Assembly: GCF_947623445.1 (NCBI RefSeq)
Contig: NC_135240.1
Location: 26,102,001 to 26,166,000 of the forward strand
Source of the DNA: Clavelina lepadiformis
Taxonomy: Eukaryota > Chordata > Ascidiacea > Aplousobranchia > Clavelinidae
DNA: 64,000 bases
Direction of reading: 5' to 3'
The notes beneath the pieces are model-generated. The model was not told where the DNA came from. It saw only the letters and a list, made by a program, of their open reading frames with translations, and did no database searches. Below, one piece after another: positions 59,314 to 64,000 of this stretch (positions are counted from its first letter, which is position 1; every line of letters begins with the position of its first letter). A program made the translations under genes and the position numbers.

Positions 59314-62300
59314 ATGCAAAATTACGGTGTTTTCGGAGACAGTGACGTTGAAGACGCCGGACGGTATCCCCTTAAGTTTTTGCCGATGTCAAATACCGGT
59401 GGAAGAAATTCAGAAGCGTCGACGCGAAAATCTAGGTTTACGAGGGAGAACATTTGCGGCCAAATTTCTAGTAGCAAAGAGCCGTCTTTTACCCAGTGCA
59501 GTATTCAAAGCACATCTGCAAAATTTAGGGCAAGTCCCAAACATGATACCTTTTCAGGAGGAGAAAACCTAGTCTCAGTCCGACCCAAGACGCCACCTTC
59601 TGATCCAGCATTGCTGCTTAAAACAAAGAGGTCTTTGGTAAGGGCTAAAGCCTGGGTGCTTCATTCCGATTCTCAAATTGCGTTGAAGGAAAAGTCAAAG
59701 ATAAACACAGGCATGGCAACACAAACCGGTATCATGAACTTCCGTCGAGAAAGCGCAGAAAAAGATGTGAATTATAGACAAACGTTTACTAAAGTTTATA
59801 AACAATGTAAAGATTCCGACAGGATTTCATTTCAACATTTGAACAAAATAGCGACGACTAAACGAAAGGTTCATGAAGAACTTCGCAAAACTGTCAAACA
59901 GACAAAGACTACCAGCTCGCAACAGTCAATTTCTGATCCACCCGACGTAGCTGCTAAAAATAGTTTTGATGCTGAGCAAAGAGGAAATAAAAACATAGTA
60001 GCAACTGAAAGGACCACCAGTGTATCATGCCCCAGTCGAAAAGACAGTTCAGAAATCGAACTACCTCAGGTTGCCGCGATATGCAAACGCAAAATTATTT
60101 GTGAAGTCCTGAAAAGAGTCGACACTGACGAAAACTGTTCAAAGTCATTGACAGAAGACCACGTGGAACTTCCAGAAGGCAAAGACAGAAGGGAACCGAG
60201 CAATCACTTCTCATTGACGACTGCAACGCACTCAAAATTTTCGAACGAAAATAGGCCTACACTTGAATGCAAGGAGAAATTTGTCGGCAAACGTGAGATG
60301 AAAAGTTTCCCGTATTTTGAAGTGTCTGATCTTTCTGATGACTTGTCCGGGACATCTGAAGAGGTTTGTGAACACTACCATTGTTATAATTAATAGTTTA
60401 CCAGTTATCAGTAATGTTGACCGATTGAACTTTTTATAAGTTGTCTTGAGGTGATTGACGGATAACCCTTAGTCTCCTATACGAAATATGTTTATAAAAG
60501 TGAAAATGATTGCTGTACTGTAAGTTCTTGAATCGTTTGTATTAAAACTTAGCATTTTGTATACATTCGGTCAAGGTACGGTTGAAGTAGGTGAACTTAC
60601 TGGTGGAACGTTTATGCAGCTGTGTGAAATGGACAGCAAAATAGCTAAATATCATTTAAATGCAACCTTTTTAGACTGAATTCAATGAAGGCAAAGATTC
60701 TATACCCAAAGATTCAACCCTTTTCAGCAGTGAAACTTCCCCTGCTGAACTTGTGTGTGACAAGTTAAAACTACGTGCAGACGTTGATGTAAGTGATGAT
60801 AAGATTACCATAAAGGGAAAAAGGAAGTCTGAAGGCAGTGGCCCGCAACACGATGAGAATGAATTGGGAGACGTCACGTCATATATCAACAAAGCATATG
60901 CAGTGTCATCTCTTACTGATCCAACGATGAAAAGCCAACAGCGAGGTGAAGAAATCTCACAAATTCCTTCCTCAAGTTTTGAAGACTTGGATGAAGATTG
61001 GTTGCACTTCACCTACACGAGACAACGTCAGTCACAGAATTGTGAAACAGGTAAAGACTCCACGTCACCGACTAAAGATGGGGTGAGTTTGAAAACAAGA
61101 ACTCGTGAGCAAAGGTCGGAGCCAACTGGCACCTCCTGTAAAAGATGTGCGTGCAACGTATTTTCCACTTTGTTTACAATCTTGCTTTTGCTTGCCGTTT
61201 TGCTTCTGATTTACTTCCAAGTCTTGGGAGATCCATATAATCTTGCAAAACTTCTCGGCTTTGCATCAGACGAAAAGAACACGACATTCGTCACTGAAAC
61301 AGGTTATAGTTATTGACATATTTTACCGTGAGCTATTCAAGAATTTCTGCTAGTATTTTATACTGTTTTTGGGTAACTTCAAGGCAAATCTTCCATTTCA
61401 ACAGGCACGAACTTGAAGCCAACTTATGACCAAGGTAAATTATGTCAGTGTTTAATTTGTTTATAATAGTAAGAGTTGTGCCCTTAACTATAGCTAAGTC
61501 TTGGATAATATTTTAACATATACGTAATGTTATACACAACGCAAACAGCAATCAGTTTTACAAGTACCATTCGTTTCACTGACATCGACTACTTGCAAGA
61601 ATACTCCATTCCTGAAGCACCTTCTCATAAAATTTTAGCGAGACGGCTTGAAAGTCAGGTCTGTATCTTTTTGCCTTAGGCTAGTCGGTTTATTACAACA
61701 TCAGAAAGTTGAGGTTAAATTACATACAAAGCGTGGATGACGATTCTGACGATTAGTTTCTTTATGAGCTTATACCGATATTTCTTGTTGAGACGTGCAT
61801 TTTTCTGCAGATTACATCAATTTTTAGTCGTAGCAAATTGAATTCCACTTTTCGTTCCGCCACCTTGTTAAATTTTGCCAATGGAAGCCTAATTGCTAAT
61901 CTTAGACTGTCTTTTCAAGTTCGTATGGGTTCAACTCTGCATTTACCAGCAAAAGAAGAAGTTGCAACAGCGCTGTTGCGGGGAACCTGCGTAACTGGTA
62001 AATAACTTTCGACTTTATTTCTATCTTTGTAAATTCAACAGTTCCAAGAGTATAGAGGTTACGATATGTGTTTGCTCCATAAATTTGCGGTATGATTTTT
62101 ATTTTACATTTCAAATTCAATTTATGCAGATCGTGACGAACATGGCGGTGGCGAAAAAAGCAACGAAGCCCAGCCTCGTTGCTCGGTTCATATGATTGGT
62201 GCCCACAGGGTAGACCAAAACAACCTCCGATACGTAAACGACGACGGTTGCGGTAAAACTACAACTTTGGCGTCCCCTTATGGGGTTGTAGCGTCTGCAA

Positions 62301-64000
62301 ACTGGGGCGTGGGTTACTATTTGCCCCACCAGCGCTGCGAATGGTATCTGTTGGGAAAAGAAGGGACCATAGCAAGGTTGAAGGTCGTCGCGTTTAACAC
62401 TGAAAAAGATTTCGACACCGTTTCGATTTTTGAAGGTATTATTGACTAATATTATTGTAAAGACTATTTGTGAAAATTGTAGATCTAGGGCCTAGGCCAA
62501 TTGGTCATTTTAAGGCTAGATCTAGCTTTAAACTACACTTGAATATCAACTCAGTCTTGCACATAGTCTGCTGTGATATAAACTTCAATATTCCGCCAAC
62601 AGGCGTCGAAACAGATCGTTCACTAACATCACGTTTAAGCGGACAATACCCACGAGATCAATTTCTCCTGATTCCATCAAGTTCCGTCAGCATAACTTTC
62701 GTCAGTGACGGAGTCGTGCAAAAACCGGGTTTTGTCTTTGCCTACGATTTCATGAACAATAATTTTCCCCCATGTGAGTTGCTTATTAAAATATTCTTGA
62801 AAACCACCAACTGAGTTTCATGGTTGTCAACCTCCCTTGCAGCAACTGGTTGCGATAATGAAAATGTGGTTTTTTCTTCGCCATCTGGAGCTTTTACATC
62901 ATCGGGTTATCCTCGGCTTTATCCGAACAACCTTCGCTGTCAGTGGAAGATTATGGTTGACCCAGATAAGGTTGTAAAAATCCATTTTGTTGACTTCAAA
63001 ACACGAGATTCGAGAGACTTCCTGCGCATTTTCGTAGACAAGGATAACACGACGACTTTATTCGGTGAGTTTGTTGTATCTTTTAATCTCTCACTTCGGA
63101 GGTCATCATGCTTCTAATGAAATGGTGTTTAGTTTGGTGTTGGAATGCTAAAATACTTATTTTTTCGATTCCCGTCTTAATATCGGTCACTTTTCTGGCA
63201 GACTCTTTCTATGGGGAACAAAGTGGACGTGACGTAATAACCGACTCTAACCGCGTGACTATCCTTTTCGTGAGCGACTCTCAGCTTCGTGATCGTGGAT
63301 TTCACGTCACGTACTCATCCGAAGAACCAATTCGTGAGCATAACAACTTCGCAACATCACTTTTATTACAAAATGTCTTCATTTTGATCTTATTTTATTC
63401 TTATTATATTTTATTTTTATTATTTATTCTTATTTTTTTGATCTTATTTCCAACCTAGGTTGCTGGGAACAGCACGAATGCGGAAGTGGGAAGTGCATTC
63501 CGAGTCAGTATGTTTGTGACGGAACAATCGATTGTGCGGAAGGCTCAGACGAGATGGAATGCGGTGAGAATAAATTTGCCAGTATCGAACCATCTTTCTT
63601 CAGTAGATGTATAAAAATTAAGCGATTGACGCATTCAAAAAGATGGTATTTGGGCTTATATGACATAAGAGCCTGTTGTCGACTTGACTATATATGGTAA
63701 AGTTGTCCTAACTCGCAATGATTAAGCATAGCCCTCTTCTCTTAATCGTGGATCTTCTTTTCAGATTCAAATTGCTCTGGACCTGCAAAACGAAATGTGA
63801 GCTCGGATTCTGAAGTCGTCCTGACGTCTATGAATTATCCCAACAACTACGAGCCTTCAAGTAATTGCGGATGGATGATCAGTGCGTATCCAACAAACCT
63901 CGTTCTTCAACTTAACGTCACCGATTTTTCTACGGAAACCCTTTATGACGTGTTGTTGGTGTACAATGGTATTGGCAGGAACAAAACCTTATTAGGTATA
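59314..64000 (+). CDS. Type II membrane protein with SEA, CUB and LDLa domains (matriptase-like), 5' part
   Basis: Eleven exons join in phase: 59314-60363, 60675-61302, 61405-61434, 61549-61658, 61811-61997, 62130-62435, 62603-62773, 62843-63064, 63202-63333, 63459-63563 and 63765-63995. The last ends at a GTATA donor, and the gene runs off the window. A hydrophilic, Ser/Lys/Glu-rich N-terminus of about 510 residues precedes one membrane span (NVFSTLFTILLLLAVLLLIY, about 511-531). A SEA domain follows (about 570-668) with GSLIA, like the GSVIA autocleavage site of matriptase. Then come CUB1 (about 669-827), CUB2 (828-945), an LDLa module with six cysteines and DCAEGSDE (946-980), and the start of CUB3. 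SEA-CUB-CUB-LDLa is the matriptase order, but a CUB after the first LDLa is unlike it. The protease domain, if any, lies beyond the window. Matriptase has only about 55 cytoplasmic residues, so the long N-terminus is unusual. Confidence 0.85.

Overview
The window looks like AT-rich DNA from an invertebrate animal, most likely an invertebrate chordate such as an ascidian. It carries eight recognisable protein-coding genes: SLAIN, a claudin-type tetraspan, KIF4, two INF2-type formins, RPL9 and the 5' part of a SEA/CUB/LDLa transmembrane protein, plus retroelement gag-like coding. The genes have many short introns with GT-AG borders, separated by spacers of 1-6 kb that hold hAT-type DNA transposons and one LTR element. 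The species assignment is inference. All exon models were made by eye from splice signals, reading-frame phase and family similarity.

Layout. 1-3913: non-coding, with small repeats. 3914-8795 (+): SLAIN microtubule-plus-end protein, 10 exons. 9896-11557 (-): claudin-superfamily protein with a very long first extracellular loop. 12570-19650 (-): chromokinesin KIF4, 24 exons, about 1235 residues, complete from motor to cysteine-rich tail. 22365-24323: a young LTR element with only a gag-like ORF and a primer site that matches tRNA-Trp over 39 bases. 24324-30759: 6.4 kb with no convincing gene. 30760-42760 (+): INF2-type inverted formin with three alternative last exons, one of which ends in a CAAX box. 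43821-44909: internally deleted hAT transposon. 46464-51872 (+): a tandem INF2 duplicate that stops right after the WH2/DAD motif. 53862-58219 (+): RPL9, with a 2.9 kb intron full of repeats. 59314 to the right edge (+): a type II membrane protein with a 510-residue cytoplasmic part, a SEA domain, CUB domains and an LDLa module (matriptase-like), cut off by the window.

Most of the cellular genes are cytoskeletal (SLAIN and KIF4 on microtubules, two INF2 formins on actin), but they lie in separate transcription units on both strands. I see no sign of an operon. The most interesting parts are the tandem INF2 pair with split tail architecture and the three alternative tails of the first copy. 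Next come the extended tRNA-Trp match in the LTR element, the claudin with an oversized loop, and the long cytoplasmic domain of the SEA/CUB protein.
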